Assembly (NCBI GenBank): GCA_021848555.1
Contig: JAJZUN010000004.1
Coordinates: 1 to 18,484 of the forward strand
Source: Pseudomonadota bacterium
GTDB taxonomy: Bacteria > Pseudomonadota > Gammaproteobacteria > Burkholderiales > SG8-39
Reading direction: 5' to 3'
DNA: 18,484 bases
Shown: in pieces, positions 1 to 9,519 of the stretch
Layout of the letters: each line of letters starts with the position of its first letter
Numbering within the stretch: the stretch's first letter is position 1
Translations under genes and position numbers: made by a program
Notes under the pieces: generated by a model
What the model saw: only the letters and a program-made list of their open reading frames with translations
Told to the model about the DNA's origin: nothing
Databases searched by the model: none

Positions 1-675
1 GGCATGTTCTATCTGGTCCACGTCTACTCCGGGCGCGACGGCAATCCGATGGATCTCACCTACGAGGATCTGGTCATCGCCTATACCGGCAGCGGCAAGG
101 GTTCGAGGCTGGAAGCCGCCCTGCGCGGACCGATGTCCAGCATGCTGCCGGCGGAGGAAGCCAACGCCCTGGTGAGCTGGGCGCAGAAAGGCGCGGACCG
201 TCCGACCTACGAAACCTTCATCCGGCCTACGATAGACAAGCGTTGCATGTCCTGCCACGACGGCAGCAATCCGCACCTGGCCAACCTGGGCGGCTTCGAC
301 AACATCAAGAAGGTGACCGAGCAGGATACCGGGACCGACATCTATACGCTCGTGCGCGTCTCCCACATTCACCTGTTCGGCATGACGTTCATCTTCTTCA
401 TCGTCGGCCTCATCTTCAGCCACGCCTACGTGCGGCCGTTGTGGTTCAAGTACCTGATCATGGGACTGCCTCTCTTTTGCGAGGCGGTCGACATCAGCTC
501 CTGGTACCTGGTCAAGCTCTACCATCCTTTCGCCTGGGTGACCATGGCCGCCGGCGGCGTGATGGGCATCAGTTTCGCCACGATGTGGTTCATTTCGATG
601 TACCAGATGTGGATCGGCAGCACGCCGGCGCCGGTGCGGCAGCGCAAAGAAGGGGACGCCCCGGTCATCGGCTGA
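1..675 (+). CDS. Membrane-anchored monohaem cytochrome c, 5'-partial
   Basis: The reading frame is open to the window edge. The first residues (GMFYLVHVYSG) look like the end of a membrane helix, so the start is probably outside and the ATG at 4 is internal. Counting from that ATG, one haem c site, CMSCH, lies at residues 81-85 in a soluble segment preceded by a helical region rich in Ala and Glu. Three hydrophobic segments follow at about 116-138, 145-170 and 176-203, then a short Arg/Lys-rich tail. This layout suggests an inner-membrane electron-transfer protein with a periplasmic haem domain. I do not recognise a named family. The gene converges on the minus-strand tetrahaem cytochrome gene and is followed 42 bp later by a strong terminator. 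Haem attachment is well supported; the redox partner is unknown. Confidence 0.8.
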   Translation, partial: GMFYLVHVYSGRDGNPMDLTYEDLVIAYTGSGKGSRLEAALRGPMSSMLPAEEANALVSWAQKGADRPTYETFIRPTIDKRCMSCHDGSNPHLANLGGFDNIKKVTEQDTGTDIYTLVRVSHIHLFGMTFIFFIVGLIFSHAYVRPLWFKYLIMGLPLFCEAVDISSWYLVKLYHPFAWVTMAAGGVMGISFATMWFISMYQMWIGSTPAPVRQRKEGDAPVIG

Positions 676-717
676 ACGCAAGCCAGACTGGCCGGGCAGC
701 GGAAGGTCCCGGTTCAA

Positions 718-751
718 ACAAAACAGCCCGTCACTGCACGGGCTGTTTTGT
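718..751 (+). terminator. Rho-independent terminator of the membrane cytochrome gene, bidirectional
   Basis: A perfect 14-bp inverted repeat (718-731 and 738-751) encloses the 6-nt loop CACTGC. The arms begin with ACAAAA and end with TTTTGT, so a U-rich 3' side forms on either strand. It lies 42 bp after the stop of the + strand gene and between convergent genes. Confidence 0.85.
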
Positions 752-895
752 GCTGAGCCTGGTCGAGCGCAGCCACGTGAAGCGTCTCCGGCGCAGGGCT
801 ATGCGGTTTGCGCCCGGCGCGCTGGGCATGCGACCGCGCTTGAGGCGCCAATTACGGAGAGTTGGACTTCCTGGCGGACCCGCCTCGCCGTGTTC

Positions 896-931
896 AAACA
901 AAAAGGCCATTCCCGCTATCCGGGAATGGCC
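896..931 (-). terminator. Rho-independent terminator of the tetrahaem cytochrome gene
   Basis: A perfect 11-bp stem (905-915 with 921-931) has a 5-nt loop. On the minus strand it is followed by TTTTTGTTTG. It sits about 40 bp past the stop at 974, as expected for the minus-strand cytochrome gene. The A-rich flank (TTCAAACAAAA) is the same as that of the terminator at 718-751. Confidence 0.85.
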
Positions 932-973
932 CTCCAGTTATTCAGGCACGGTACTCAGGGCCTGAGCCCGGCG

Positions 974-2098
974 CTATTTCGCCGGTTGGCTGGCGTACCA
1001 GGTGGCAAGGCTCTCGATGATCGCATTGCCGTAAGTGAAGCTCATCCGGTGCATGGTCGAACTCTCGCGCTTGTCGTCGCGGTAGGCTCTGAGCGCCATC
1101 ACCAGATAGTCCTTGTCCTGCCCTTTCATCTTCGGCGCCGCCATCGTGGCGGTGGCGTCCTGGTCGTGGCAGCGGTCGCATTTTGCCGCGAGTTCCTGGG
1201 TGGAGGTCGGCACCTGATCCGCGGCTCTGGGCGCCTGCGATGCATAGAACGCCGCGATATTGTCGATATCCTTGTCGCCCAGCCCGGCGACATAACGCTG
1301 CATGCCCCAATTCTTGCGCGTGGTCCGGTAGGCCTTGGTCGCTTTGACCAGGTACTGGGCGTCCTGGCCTGCAAGGCTGGGTGTCGCGGCGTCGACGCTG
1401 ACACCTTGAGAGCCGTGGCAGCCGCCGCACATGGCGCTCGCCGGCTCGCCTGCGGCCGGATCGCCATGGGTGGGTGCGTCGCGCTTGACCGGGGTCTGGG
1501 CGGCGAAATACAGCGCCATGCTCTCCAGTTCCAGCTTGTCCGTATCGCGCATGCTGGACTTCATCGCGTTTTTCGCGCGGTCGCCCTGGTGATACTCCTG
1601 GATCGCCGCAACCAGATAGTGGGGTTGCTGGCCGGCCAGGGTGGGGGTGCCCGGAATCTTGCTGTTGCCGTCTTCGCCGTGGCACTTGGCGCAGGCCGCG
1701 GCGAGCGCCTTGCCCTGCTCGTAGGGCGAGGAGTGCTTGACGTCGGTCGCCGCCGTATTGGCGATCGCCGGCAGGCTGGCGAAATACGCGGCCACATTGC
1801 GCAAGTCCGCCTCGCTCATGTTCGTGGTCAGGTTCTTCAGCGCGGCATGAGAACGCTTGCCGTCCTTGTACTCTTTCAGGGAATTGAACAGATAGCGCTC
1901 GCGCTGCGCCGCCAGATTCGGAATCGCCGGGGCGATGCCTTTGCCATCCAGGCCGTGGCAGGCTTTGCAGTCGCGCTCGACGATGGCCTTGCCTGCGCCC
2001 ACATCCGCGGCCGCGGTTTTTGCGCTGGTGTCCGCTTTTTCCCCGCAGCCCGCCAGCATCATCGACAACACGACCATGCTCAGTATCGTTTTTTTCAT
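974..2098 (-). CDS. Tetrahaem cytochrome c lipoprotein (tandem cytochrome c4-like)
   Basis: This 374-residue exported cytochrome starts at the ATG at 2098 (MKKTIL). A TTG two codons upstream is possible but unneeded. A lipoprotein signal ends in LAGC at 15-18, so Cys18 is probably lipidated and the protein held at a membrane facing the periplasm. Four haem c motifs are spaced regularly: CKACH 44-48, CAKCH 136-140, CGGCH 224-228 and CDRCH 307-311. Each is followed by a cytochrome c class I type domain with repeated signatures (YLxxxxxxY, then Ala-Tyr-Phe or Tyr-Ala-Ser). Candidate distal Met ligands are near 94, 180, 266 and 349. The layout looks like two di-haem cytochrome c4 units in tandem; ordinary c4 is about half this length. 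It lies downstream of the nonahaem-b gene on the same strand and may shuttle electrons for it. That partnership is inference. Confidence 0.92.
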   Translation of the reverse strand: MKKTILSMVVLSMMLAGCGEKADTSAKTAAADVGAGKAIVERDCKACHGLDGKGIAPAIPNLAAQRERYLFNSLKEYKDGKRSHAALKNLTTNMSEADLRNVAAYFASLPAIANTAATDVKHSSPYEQGKALAAACAKCHGEDGNSKIPGTPTLAGQQPHYLVAAIQEYHQGDRAKNAMKSSMRDTDKLELESMALYFAAQTPVKRDAPTHGDPAAGEPASAMCGGCHGSQGVSVDAATPSLAGQDAQYLVKATKAYRTTRKNWGMQRYVAGLGDKDIDNIAAFYASQAPRAADQVPTSTQELAAKCDRCHDQDATATMAAPKMKGQDKDYLVMALRAYRDDKRESSTMHRMSFTYGNAIIESLATWYASQPAK

Positions 2099-2137
2099 TG
2101 GCAATCTCGAAGAGTGTTGAGCCGGCAGCTCGTTTCC

Positions 2138-2165
2138 AAAAAAAGGCCGGATACCAGTCCGGGCC
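2138..2165 (-). terminator. Terminator or attenuator between the two cytochrome genes
   Basis: On the minus strand, GGCCCGGA, a 6-nt loop and TCCGGCC form a stem with one bulged C, followed directly by seven T. It lies 97 bp after the stop of the nonahaem-b gene and 40 bp before the ATG of the tetrahaem gene. The space left downstream of it is too short for an obvious promoter, so partial read-through is likely. Confidence 0.65.
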
Positions 2166-2195
2166 TTGTGCGGGGCGCACGCGCCCCATAATTCA

Positions 2196-2201
2196 ATTAT
2201 A
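2196..2201 (-). promoter_or_regulatory. Possible -10 element (TATAAT) ahead of the tetrahaem gene
   Basis: The minus strand reads TATAAT in an AT-rich island (2188-2201) within GC-rich DNA. A 7-bp hairpin, GGGGCGC/GCGCCCC (2172-2187), lies just downstream. No good -35 is seen at 17 bp. Any transcript starting here would meet the terminator at 2138-2165 before the gene. Confidence 0.3.
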
Positions 2202-2262
2202 CCCGGTTCCCCGGCTTAGCCATGCGCCCGGGCGCCGGCCTGCGGCGCTCGGGCGCACCCGG

Positions 2263-4245
2263 TCAGGCCCCGGTGACGTCCCCGAATACGCCGATCAGCA
2301 CGAACACCAGCAGCAGCAAGCCGAAGGCGATCAGCGTGAAGCCCAATATTTTCGATCCCGTGGTCATGGGTTGCGAAGGCGCGTCGACCAGGAATTTCTC
2401 GAGTTCCCCGGTGGCGACCAGGCGGTTGTATTCCACCGTGTGCTCGTGCTTGAATTCCTCCAGCCGCATGGTGCCGGTGAACATCACCACGTCCAACGGG
2501 AATTTGTCCGGCCGGAAATGGTTGTTGAAGAAATGCACCGTGAACAGGAACAGTGCGGCGAGCAGCGCTTCCTCCCCGTGGAAAATCGTGGCCACGTTGA
2601 ACGCCCAGCCCGGCAGGAATGTGGCGGTCACGTTCGGAACCCACAGCATCAAGCCGGTAAATCCGATGATGGTCACGCCCCAGAACGGCGCCCAGTAGTC
2701 GAATTTCTCCCAGTAGGTCCAGCGGTCGAACACCGGCCGCGGGCCCAGGCCGAAGAACCACTTGAACATCGCCAGGATGTCCCACAGATCCTGCCAGCGC
2801 GGAACCAGGGAGTTGGGGCCGAACCAGTCGAAGCTTCTCCAGTTGCGGGCGATGCGCATCACCATGTAGATCAGGTGCACGAAGAACACGATCGCGAACA
2901 GCACCGCGAACGTGCGGTGTATCACGGCTGCGACCTTGGGGCCGCCTAGCCAGTGCATGACCACCGGCGCCCAGGTCGTGTCCGCATACAGCACCGACAT
3001 GCCGGTCAGGGTCAATATCATCAGGCTCAGGGCGAACGTCAGGTGGCCGATGCGCCAGATCAGCGGGAAGCGCTGGTAATGCTTGCCCTTGTATTTGCCT
3101 TCCAGCAGTTCATCGGTCTTCACGTGCGGCCGGGATTTGCGCTCCTTGCGGTCCTTGTATTCGCGGTAGAACCACAGGGCGGTATGCGTCCAGAAGAAGG
3201 CGAAGGTGCCGGCGAGCAGCTGCAGCATGAACTTGGAGGCGATCCAGATATAGGGATAGCGGGCGAAATTGTGGGGCGTGCCGTGCGGCTCGAAGGTGGT
3301 GAAGCCCTTGGTCGCTTCGGCATGGCATTTCTGGCAGGTCTTGAGGCGATTGTCCGGATACACGCTCGATTTCGGATCGTCCACGCGCTGAATGCCGTGG
3401 CTGCCGTGGCAGTCGAAACACTTGGCCGTGTGCGCATAGCCCAGGGTATTCACCTGCCCGTGGTAGGTCTCGGTGTAAGTCTTCAGGCTTTCGGCGTGAC
3501 AGCCGCCGCAGTTCTTGGTGATGGCGAGCTTGGCCGCATCCTTGGCCGGATCTTCGACGTCGTGGGTGGTATGGCAGTCGGAGCAGATGGCGGCGACCGG
3601 ATTCTTGTCGTTCAGGACGGCTTTGCCGTGGACCGAGGTCCCGTACTGCTCCCGCTCCTTGGCGTGGCACTTGCCGCACACATTGGGCACGCTGAGCCGC
3701 CACTCCGCGCGCTCGTCGCTGCCCGCGGTGTAGATGTAATGCGGCTGGTGGCAGTTGTAGCAGGTGGCGTTGGTGCGCGACTGGTCTTCGCGGTTCGGCC
3801 GCGCATGTATGGAATTCATGTACTTGTCGATGTTCTGGACCACCACGCCGAGACGCGCGTTTTCCTTGGTCTTGTTCTCGGCTTTGGCGGCATCCCACAG
3901 GGCTTCGTGGCAGGTGACGCAGCTCACCTTGTGCGTTACACCGGTCTTGTGCGGAATTTCGGTAATGTCGGTATGGCATTCCTGGCAGGCGCGCTTGCCG
4001 TGCACGCTCTTGCCGAATTTGTCCTTGATCACATGCAGATCGCGCGCTTGTCCATCCGGACCGGGGACCGCAAACCCTTGGTTGCCATGACAGGCCAGAC
4101 AGGTATCGTTGTCGGGGTTCCCGACTTCTTTTTCGGCCGCCTTGGGGCCGGCCTTGTCCGCGGCCGAAGCTGGCCCAGGCCCGGATGCGCCCGCCAGACA
4201 AATCACCCCCGCCATCACCCATGCTGCAAGTCTTGAAACACCCAT
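2263..4245 (-). CDS. Nonahaem cytochrome c fused to a membrane b-type cytochrome domain
   Basis: The protein has 660 residues from the ATG at 4245, chosen because it starts a clear signal sequence ending near ASA at about residue 28; an ATG 19 codons upstream lacks that feature. Nine CXXCH motifs fill residues 49-308 (starting at 49, 87, 109, 162, 190, 221, 246, 276, 304), with extra His residues that could be distal ligands. The C-terminal half has hydrophobic spans near 331-358, 395-420, 439-465, 517-537, 555-573 and 632-654. His residues in or near these spans (354, 401, 443, 457, 556, 571) suit b haems, as in cytochrome b561 or formate dehydrogenase gamma type subunits. The likely role is electron exchange between the quinone pool and periplasmic carriers; direction and substrate cannot be told from sequence. 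A perfect FNR-type box lies upstream, and the tetrahaem lipoprotein gene follows on the same strand. Confidence 0.93.
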   Translation of the reverse strand: MGVSRLAAWVMAGVICLAGASGPGPASAADKAGPKAAEKEVGNPDNDTCLACHGNQGFAVPGPDGQARDLHVIKDKFGKSVHGKRACQECHTDITEIPHKTGVTHKVSCVTCHEALWDAAKAENKTKENARLGVVVQNIDKYMNSIHARPNREDQSRTNATCYNCHQPHYIYTAGSDERAEWRLSVPNVCGKCHAKEREQYGTSVHGKAVLNDKNPVAAICSDCHTTHDVEDPAKDAAKLAITKNCGGCHAESLKTYTETYHGQVNTLGYAHTAKCFDCHGSHGIQRVDDPKSSVYPDNRLKTCQKCHAEATKGFTTFEPHGTPHNFARYPYIWIASKFMLQLLAGTFAFFWTHTALWFYREYKDRKERKSRPHVKTDELLEGKYKGKHYQRFPLIWRIGHLTFALSLMILTLTGMSVLYADTTWAPVVMHWLGGPKVAAVIHRTFAVLFAIVFFVHLIYMVMRIARNWRSFDWFGPNSLVPRWQDLWDILAMFKWFFGLGPRPVFDRWTYWEKFDYWAPFWGVTIIGFTGLMLWVPNVTATFLPGWAFNVATIFHGEEALLAALFLFTVHFFNNHFRPDKFPLDVVMFTGTMRLEEFKHEHTVEYNRLVATGELEKFLVDAPSQPMTTGSKILGFTLIAFGLLLLVFVLIGVFGDVTGA

Positions 4246-4653
4246 GGCCTTCGTTTCCCCGGTAAAATAGACAGCATTCCAGTCCTGCCTGGTGCAGGAC
4301 AACTCATCGCTTCCAATCTTGCGCCGACGGCGGGAGTATTGTTTCGTGCCGTTTGGATCGCGCTGCGGCTTTGTCTAGCCCGCATTCGCGATATTGGCTA
4401 CATACAACAGCGGCCACCGCTCCTACGGTGGCCGCGCTCGCGCCCCTGTGTATTTCCTCGCTCTTTCCCGCTCCCGTGCTGTCGCAATGGCGCGTGGAAC
4501 AGGTGAAACCCCTTTGTTTTGAGCATGCTAAACGAACTCAGCCGGCTTGATTTGATGTACATCAAGCCCTGCCGCGAAAGCATGTGCAGGATGACGTCCC
4601 GAATACCTGTCCAAAGGCGCGGCGCGGAGGCCGCGCGCCGCCAGCGCGTAAGC
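4246..4653. other. Intergenic region with FNR-type promoter and leader hairpin
   Basis: About 400 bp without a convincing gene. It holds the FNR box and -10 listed separately, and a perfect 10-bp hairpin (4410-4419 with 4426-4435, loop CTCCTA) that would lie in the long leader of the nonahaem-b transcript. No T-run follows the hairpin on the minus strand, so it is not a standard terminator. Confidence 0.6.
4525..4565 (-). promoter_or_regulatory. FNR/Anr-type binding site with matching -10 element
   Basis: TTGATGTACATCAA at 4552-4565 is an exact match to the FNR consensus TTGAT-N4-ATCAA. On the minus strand, TAGCAT (4530-4525, four of six matches to TATAAT) starts 22 nt past the box. That is the spacing of a class II FNR-activated promoter, with the box centred near -41.5. 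The predicted start is near 4518, giving a leader of about 270 nt to the nonahaem-b gene. The site lies beyond the stop of the propeller gene, so it is not that gene's promoter. Oxygen-limited induction is inferred. Confidence 0.7.
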
Positions 4654-5649
4654 CTATTCGATGACACCCACCGTCCCGTTGTGGCTGCCCACGTACCAGT
4701 AGCGCCCTTCCGCGTCGATGGTGGCGTTGCGCACGCCGGTATCCTCGGACGGCAGCTTGAACACCCGCATCGCATCGGTGCGCGGATCCAGCATGGCGAT
4801 GTTGTCAGTCTGAATTTCGCTTACCCAGATACGGCCATCGGCGTCTGCATTCACCGCGTAGGGGCCCGCGTTGGTGCCTCCGGGCAAGCGGTAGGTCTTC
4901 ACCACTTTAAACGTATCCGGGTTGATCCTTGCGATGGTCCCTTTTCCATAGAGGGACACCCATAGCATTCCGTCCGGTGCCACGGCGATACGCCGCGGCT
5001 GCGAGCCCAGTCCCATGTGGATTTCCGTGACCTTGCCGGTGTTCGGATCTAGTTTGGCGAACATGTCCGCCTTCTTGCGCGACACCCAGACCATGCCCGT
5101 CTTGTCGACCGCAATGCCGTAGGGACCGTCGCCGACGGGGTATTCCGTAACCTTGCCGCTGCTGCGGTCAAATTTGCCTACTTTGCCGGTACTGCGCTCG
5201 GTGAACCAGACGTTTCCCTGCGTATCCAGCGTCAAGGTATACGGCTTGCTGTCGTTGGAGGGGGTGCGGAACTCCGTCAATTTTTCCGTGGACGTATCGA
5301 ATTCGCCGATGCTGCCCCGGTCGTGGCCCCCGAAGTAGACCTTGCCGTTGGCCGCAACAGCCACCCCATTCGGCGCCGTACCCGCGGGCAGATTCCATTC
5401 CTGGAAACGCCGGGTTCTCGGGTCGAAACGCGCGAGCTTATCGCCCTTCCTGACCGCAAAATAGACACTGCCGTCCGGCGCCACGGCCGGGTCGCGCGGA
5501 TATTTTGCGGTGGGCACCGGCCATTCGGAAATTTTCCCCGTGATCACCCTGACCCCGGGCGTGACGGCGCCGCCTTGGCTGGCCGCGAGTGCATCGCAGG
5601 CGAGCAGGGCGGACAAGGCCAGCAGAAAGAACTTCAAGGAATAGGACAT
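4654..5649 (-). CDS. Exported Vgb-like (streptogramin lyase family) beta-propeller protein
   Basis: A 331-residue protein with a cleavable signal peptide (about 1-23, ending ALAAS). The rest is repeats of about 42 residues with the pattern P-x-G-(I/V)-A-V-(A/D)-x-x-G-x-(V/I)-(Y/W)-(F/V), followed by G-x-(I/V)-x-(K/E/R)-(F/I/L)-(D/N). These are seen near 53-75, 93-117, 137-160, 176-200, 218-242, 263-287 and 306-330, so six to seven blades. This matches the virginiamycin B lyase-like group (COG4257), most members of which are not antibiotic lyases. The blade ending WFTERS lacks the His often seen after WFTE in such proteins, so I would not call it a lyase. It is probably periplasmic, as a binding or scaffold protein. 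It is on the same strand as the response regulator gene but 140 bp from it. Confidence 0.85.
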   Translation of the reverse strand: MSYSLKFFLLALSALLACDALAASQGGAVTPGVRVITGKISEWPVPTAKYPRDPAVAPDGSVYFAVRKGDKLARFDPRTRRFQEWNLPAGTAPNGVAVAANGKVYFGGHDRGSIGEFDTSTEKLTEFRTPSNDSKPYTLTLDTQGNVWFTERSTGKVGKFDRSSGKVTEYPVGDGPYGIAVDKTGMVWVSRKKADMFAKLDPNTGKVTEIHMGLGSQPRRIAVAPDGMLWVSLYGKGTIARINPDTFKVVKTYRLPGGTNAGPYAVNADADGRIWVSEIQTDNIAMLDPRTDAMRVFKLPSEDTGVRNATIDAEGRYWYVGSHNGTVGVIE

Positions 5650-5757
5650 GCCAAATCCGACCGCTATCCTTAGGCTTCGGGTCGCGAATCATAACCCGGA
5701 AAACGCCCGAATTACAGCTCCGGCGCTGTCTGGTTGGGTCCTTGATTGGAAAATCAT

Positions 5758-5773
5758 CGTGCATTCCTGCACG
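5758..5773 (-). terminator. Possible weak terminator after the response regulator gene
   Basis: A perfect 6-bp inverted repeat, CGTGCA-TTCC-TGCACG, lies about 16 bp past the stop at 5790. On the minus strand it is followed by ATGATTTTCC, only partly T-rich. It could end the sensor-kinase-regulator transcript. Confidence 0.35.
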
Positions 5774-5789
5774 AACGAGGCAAAATAGC

Positions 5790-7196
<1,407 letters not shown>

Positions 7197-7202
7197 GGTC
7201 GC

Positions 7203-8708
7203 TCAGGCTCCAATAGGTTGCGCCAACAGCAGACGGATGCGTGCCGTGGTGCCTGCGCCGGGCGCCGATTCCAGTTCGATGCGGTTGCCGCAGGCCTCGA
7301 TCAGGGATTTGCACAGGAACAGGCCAAGGCCGCGCCCCTGGTCCGGCGGCTTGGTCGTATAGGATTCCTCGAACGCGCGCGCGAGCACGATGGCGTCCAT
7401 GCCCTTCCCATTGTCGCTTACCTCGACCACCACTTCGTCTTCGCCCGCCCGCGTCGCCACGCGTATCTTTGACTTGCGTCCGGGGATGTTCTCCATCGCG
7501 TCGGCGGCGTTGATCAGCAGATTCATCAAGATCTGCGTCAGGTGATCCGCGACCGCGTTGATCGCCGGTATGCCCTGATCGAGTTCAAGCGCCAGGTCTA
7601 TGCTGCGGAACCGCTTGTCATAAGCGATAAAACCGCAGGTGTTGCGCACCAGGGAATTCAGATCAAGCAGTTCCGGTTCGGGCGAGTGCGGCGCGGTGAG
7701 TTCGGCGATCTGGCGTGAAATGGTGGAAATGCGCTTGGTCTGCGCCAGGATCAATTCGGATTGGTCCGCGACCGTGGCGCCGCCTGCGGGATGGTCCGCG
7801 TCCTTCATCGACTGGGCCAGTCCTGCAATCGCGGCGATGGGGTTGTTGATTTCATGCGCGACCGCAGCCGCGAGCGAACCGATCGCCGCCATCTTCTCCT
7901 TGTGAAATTGCTGTTGGCGCGCGATCTCCAGCTGCTGTTCCCAGACGCGCAGTTCCGCCTGCATGCGATTGACCGCCTGCATCAAATCGCCGACTTCGTC
8001 GTTGCGCGTGACCTCCAGCGGCGCGCTACGCTCCCCGGACGCGACTTTCACCGCGCGCTCCGCCACCTTCCTGATGTCCCAGGCGAGCCGGGTCATGAAC
8101 AGCGTCAGGACTGCGCCGAAAAACACCGCGCCCAGCAGTCCCGCGATCGCCGCGATCACCGAAATGGCGTCGTTCGCCTCGCGGAAGCGGTTCCATAGGC
8201 CGTCTCTGCGCTCGCGCAACAGCCGCGCCGCCTGATTCAGTTGCGCCTCCAGCGCTCTTTCGGTTTCTCGCAGCTCGATCAAAGAACTGCGCGACACCTT
8301 TGGGCGCATCGTCGCCAGGTTTTGGTTCAGGCTTTCGATGCCTGCGGCGACCTCGGGCTGGTATGCCAGCAGGCCTTGCAGCCCGGATTGAATCAACTCC
8401 ACATCCAGCGCAATCTCATCCTCGGAAGTAGGACCCAACGGGGAGGAAAAGAATTTTTCCTGCAGTTTGTAGATCGAATGCGCCAACGCGTAGTTTGTCT
8501 TCTCCAGCGCGTCTCCATGCTTGTACAACTGCCCCAATTCGCCGGCCAGGTAAACCAGTTCCATCCGCTCCTGTCTGAGTGTATAGCCCGTTGCCCCTAC
8601 GTAGAGCACAAGCGCGGCGAACGCGAGCAGGCCCTTTGCGCGCAAGGTGAATCTCGTTCCCGCTTTACCTCCCGTTGACACGAATGCGCTCCGCCGTGTG
8701 GCCGTCAA
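7203..8708 (-). CDS. Membrane sensor histidine kinase (HAMP, HisKA, HATPase)
   Basis: About 501 residues. Two membrane helices (about 24-44 and 183-206) frame a mainly helical periplasmic domain of about 135 residues. A HAMP linker (about 207-260), HisKA with phospho-accepting His285 (AVAHEINNP) and an HATPase domain follow, with N box near N396-N400, DNGKGM at 432-437 and GRGLGL at 458-463. The periplasmic domain has no haem motif of its own. The start is uncertain. A TTG at 8708 overlaps the stop of the haem-sensor gene (TTGA) and has AAAGGT upstream. A GTG at 8681 has a better GGAG site and would give 492 residues. The overlap upstream and the 6-nt gap to the regulator gene suggest one sensor-kinase-regulator operon. 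Confidence 0.95.
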   Translation of the reverse strand: MTATRRSAFVSTGGKAGTRFTLRAKGLLAFAALVLYVGATGYTLRQERMELVYLAGELGQLYKHGDALEKTNYALAHSIYKLQEKFFSSPLGPTSEDEIALDVELIQSGLQGLLAYQPEVAAGIESLNQNLATMRPKVSRSSLIELRETERALEAQLNQAARLLRERRDGLWNRFREANDAISVIAAIAGLLGAVFFGAVLTLFMTRLAWDIRKVAERAVKVASGERSAPLEVTRNDEVGDLMQAVNRMQAELRVWEQQLEIARQQQFHKEKMAAIGSLAAAVAHEINNPIAAIAGLAQSMKDADHPAGGATVADQSELILAQTKRISTISRQIAELTAPHSPEPELLDLNSLVRNTCGFIAYDKRFRSIDLALELDQGIPAINAVADHLTQILMNLLINAADAMENIPGRKSKIRVATRAGEDEVVVEVSDNGKGMDAIVLARAFEESYTTKPPDQGRGLGLFLCKSLIEACGNRIELESAPGAGTTARIRLLLAQPIGA

Positions 8709-9283
8709 TGCGGACCTTTGATCGACACGATGCCATACACCTGGCCGACGCTGAAGCCGGTCGCCTGGTCGAACGGGTAGTCGATCGCCAGTTGCGTCTT
8801 GACCGCATCCGGCAGGGTCTCACGCGGGCCATGGCAAGTCAGGCACAGCGGTTCCACCGGAATCGCCCTGGCATAGCGAAAGTAGCCCCCCTGCGGCTCC
8901 TGTACGACTTCCGAGAACTCGAGCGCCTCGATTTTTTCGCCCTTGGCCCTGCGCCGGTCGAAATCGATGAGGATCTTCTGCTCCCACACGTCCGCCATGC
9001 CCAGCGCCGAATTGCGCGGTCTGAGGCTGACCATGGAAACTTTCCATCCGATCTTGCGCGACAATGCCGAAGTGATGTCCGGGCAGCCGTACTTGCACAT
9101 CAGCAGCGAGCGCAGCGGGCCGCTGAATTGCAATTCCTTGATCAGTTGGGCGTTCTGCTCGTCGACAACCTGGCGCGCAATCCTGCGGCTTTCCTTGATC
9201 CGCCTCTCCAGCGCCCCGTCCTGCGCCGATGCGGTCGTCGCGAACACCGCCAGCGCTGCCAGGGCAAGAATAAGACGCTTCAT
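8705..9283 (-). CDS. Periplasmic haem-c DUF3365 (Tll0287-like) sensor protein
   Basis: The protein has 192 residues from the ATG at 9283, which has a GGAG site 4 nt upstream and begins a clear signal peptide (MKRLILALAALAVFATTASA, cleaved after about residue 20). Longer starts only add low-complexity Arg-rich sequence. The body has the DUF3365/Tll0287-like pattern, with a single haem c site CLTCHGP at 147-153 and a conserved ending G-x-V-Y-G-I-V-S-I. A second cysteine pair, C63 and C67 (CKYGC), could form a disulfide or tune the haem. Domains of this family are often fused to kinases or cyclases as redox or gas sensors. Here the domain is separate, and its gene overlaps that of the histidine kinase by 4 nt. 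It therefore probably acts as the periplasmic input subunit of that kinase. Confidence 0.88.
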   Translation of the reverse strand: MKRLILALAALAVFATTASAQDGALERRIKESRRIARQVVDEQNAQLIKELQFSGPLRSLLMCKYGCPDITSALSRKIGWKVSMVSLRPRNSALGMADVWEQKILIDFDRRRAKGEKIEALEFSEVVQEPQGGYFRYARAIPVEPLCLTCHGPRETLPDAVKTQLAIDYPFDQATGFSVGQVYGIVSIKGPH

Positions 9284-9519
9284 GAAACTCCGCTCGAATA
9301 GGCTGGTTGATGGTCGCGGGCGGCAAGTCCGCTTTGCCGCGCAGTTTGTCTTGGAGTTTTCGCAGCGGGATTGTCGATTTCCTGCTCGCGGGAAGCGTGC
9401 CCAAACCCGTCTCGAAAACAAGAACGCCTGCCGTAGCAATATGCGCCGGATTTAAGCATGGGGCGTTCATCACCGTCAAGGCGAAGCGAAAGGGCGGTGC
9501 GTTTGATTGCCGTCGTGGC

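Noticed and set aside
890..2191. Long + strand frame of about 430 codons opposite the tetrahaem cytochrome
   Set aside because: It is an antisense shadow in GC-rich DNA; the minus strand carries four haem motifs and a lipoprotein signal.
2953..4236. Long + strand frame of about 430 codons opposite the nonahaem-b gene
   Set aside because: It is low-complexity, rich in Gly, Val and Arg, with no domain, and lies wholly antisense to a clearly real gene.
9280..9456. Short minus-strand ORF (about 59 codons, ATG CTT AAA TCC) whose stop overlaps the DUF3365 start
   Set aside because: The overlap is tempting, but the composition (many Arg, Ser, Cys) and lack of a ribosome-binding site or family match make chance likely.
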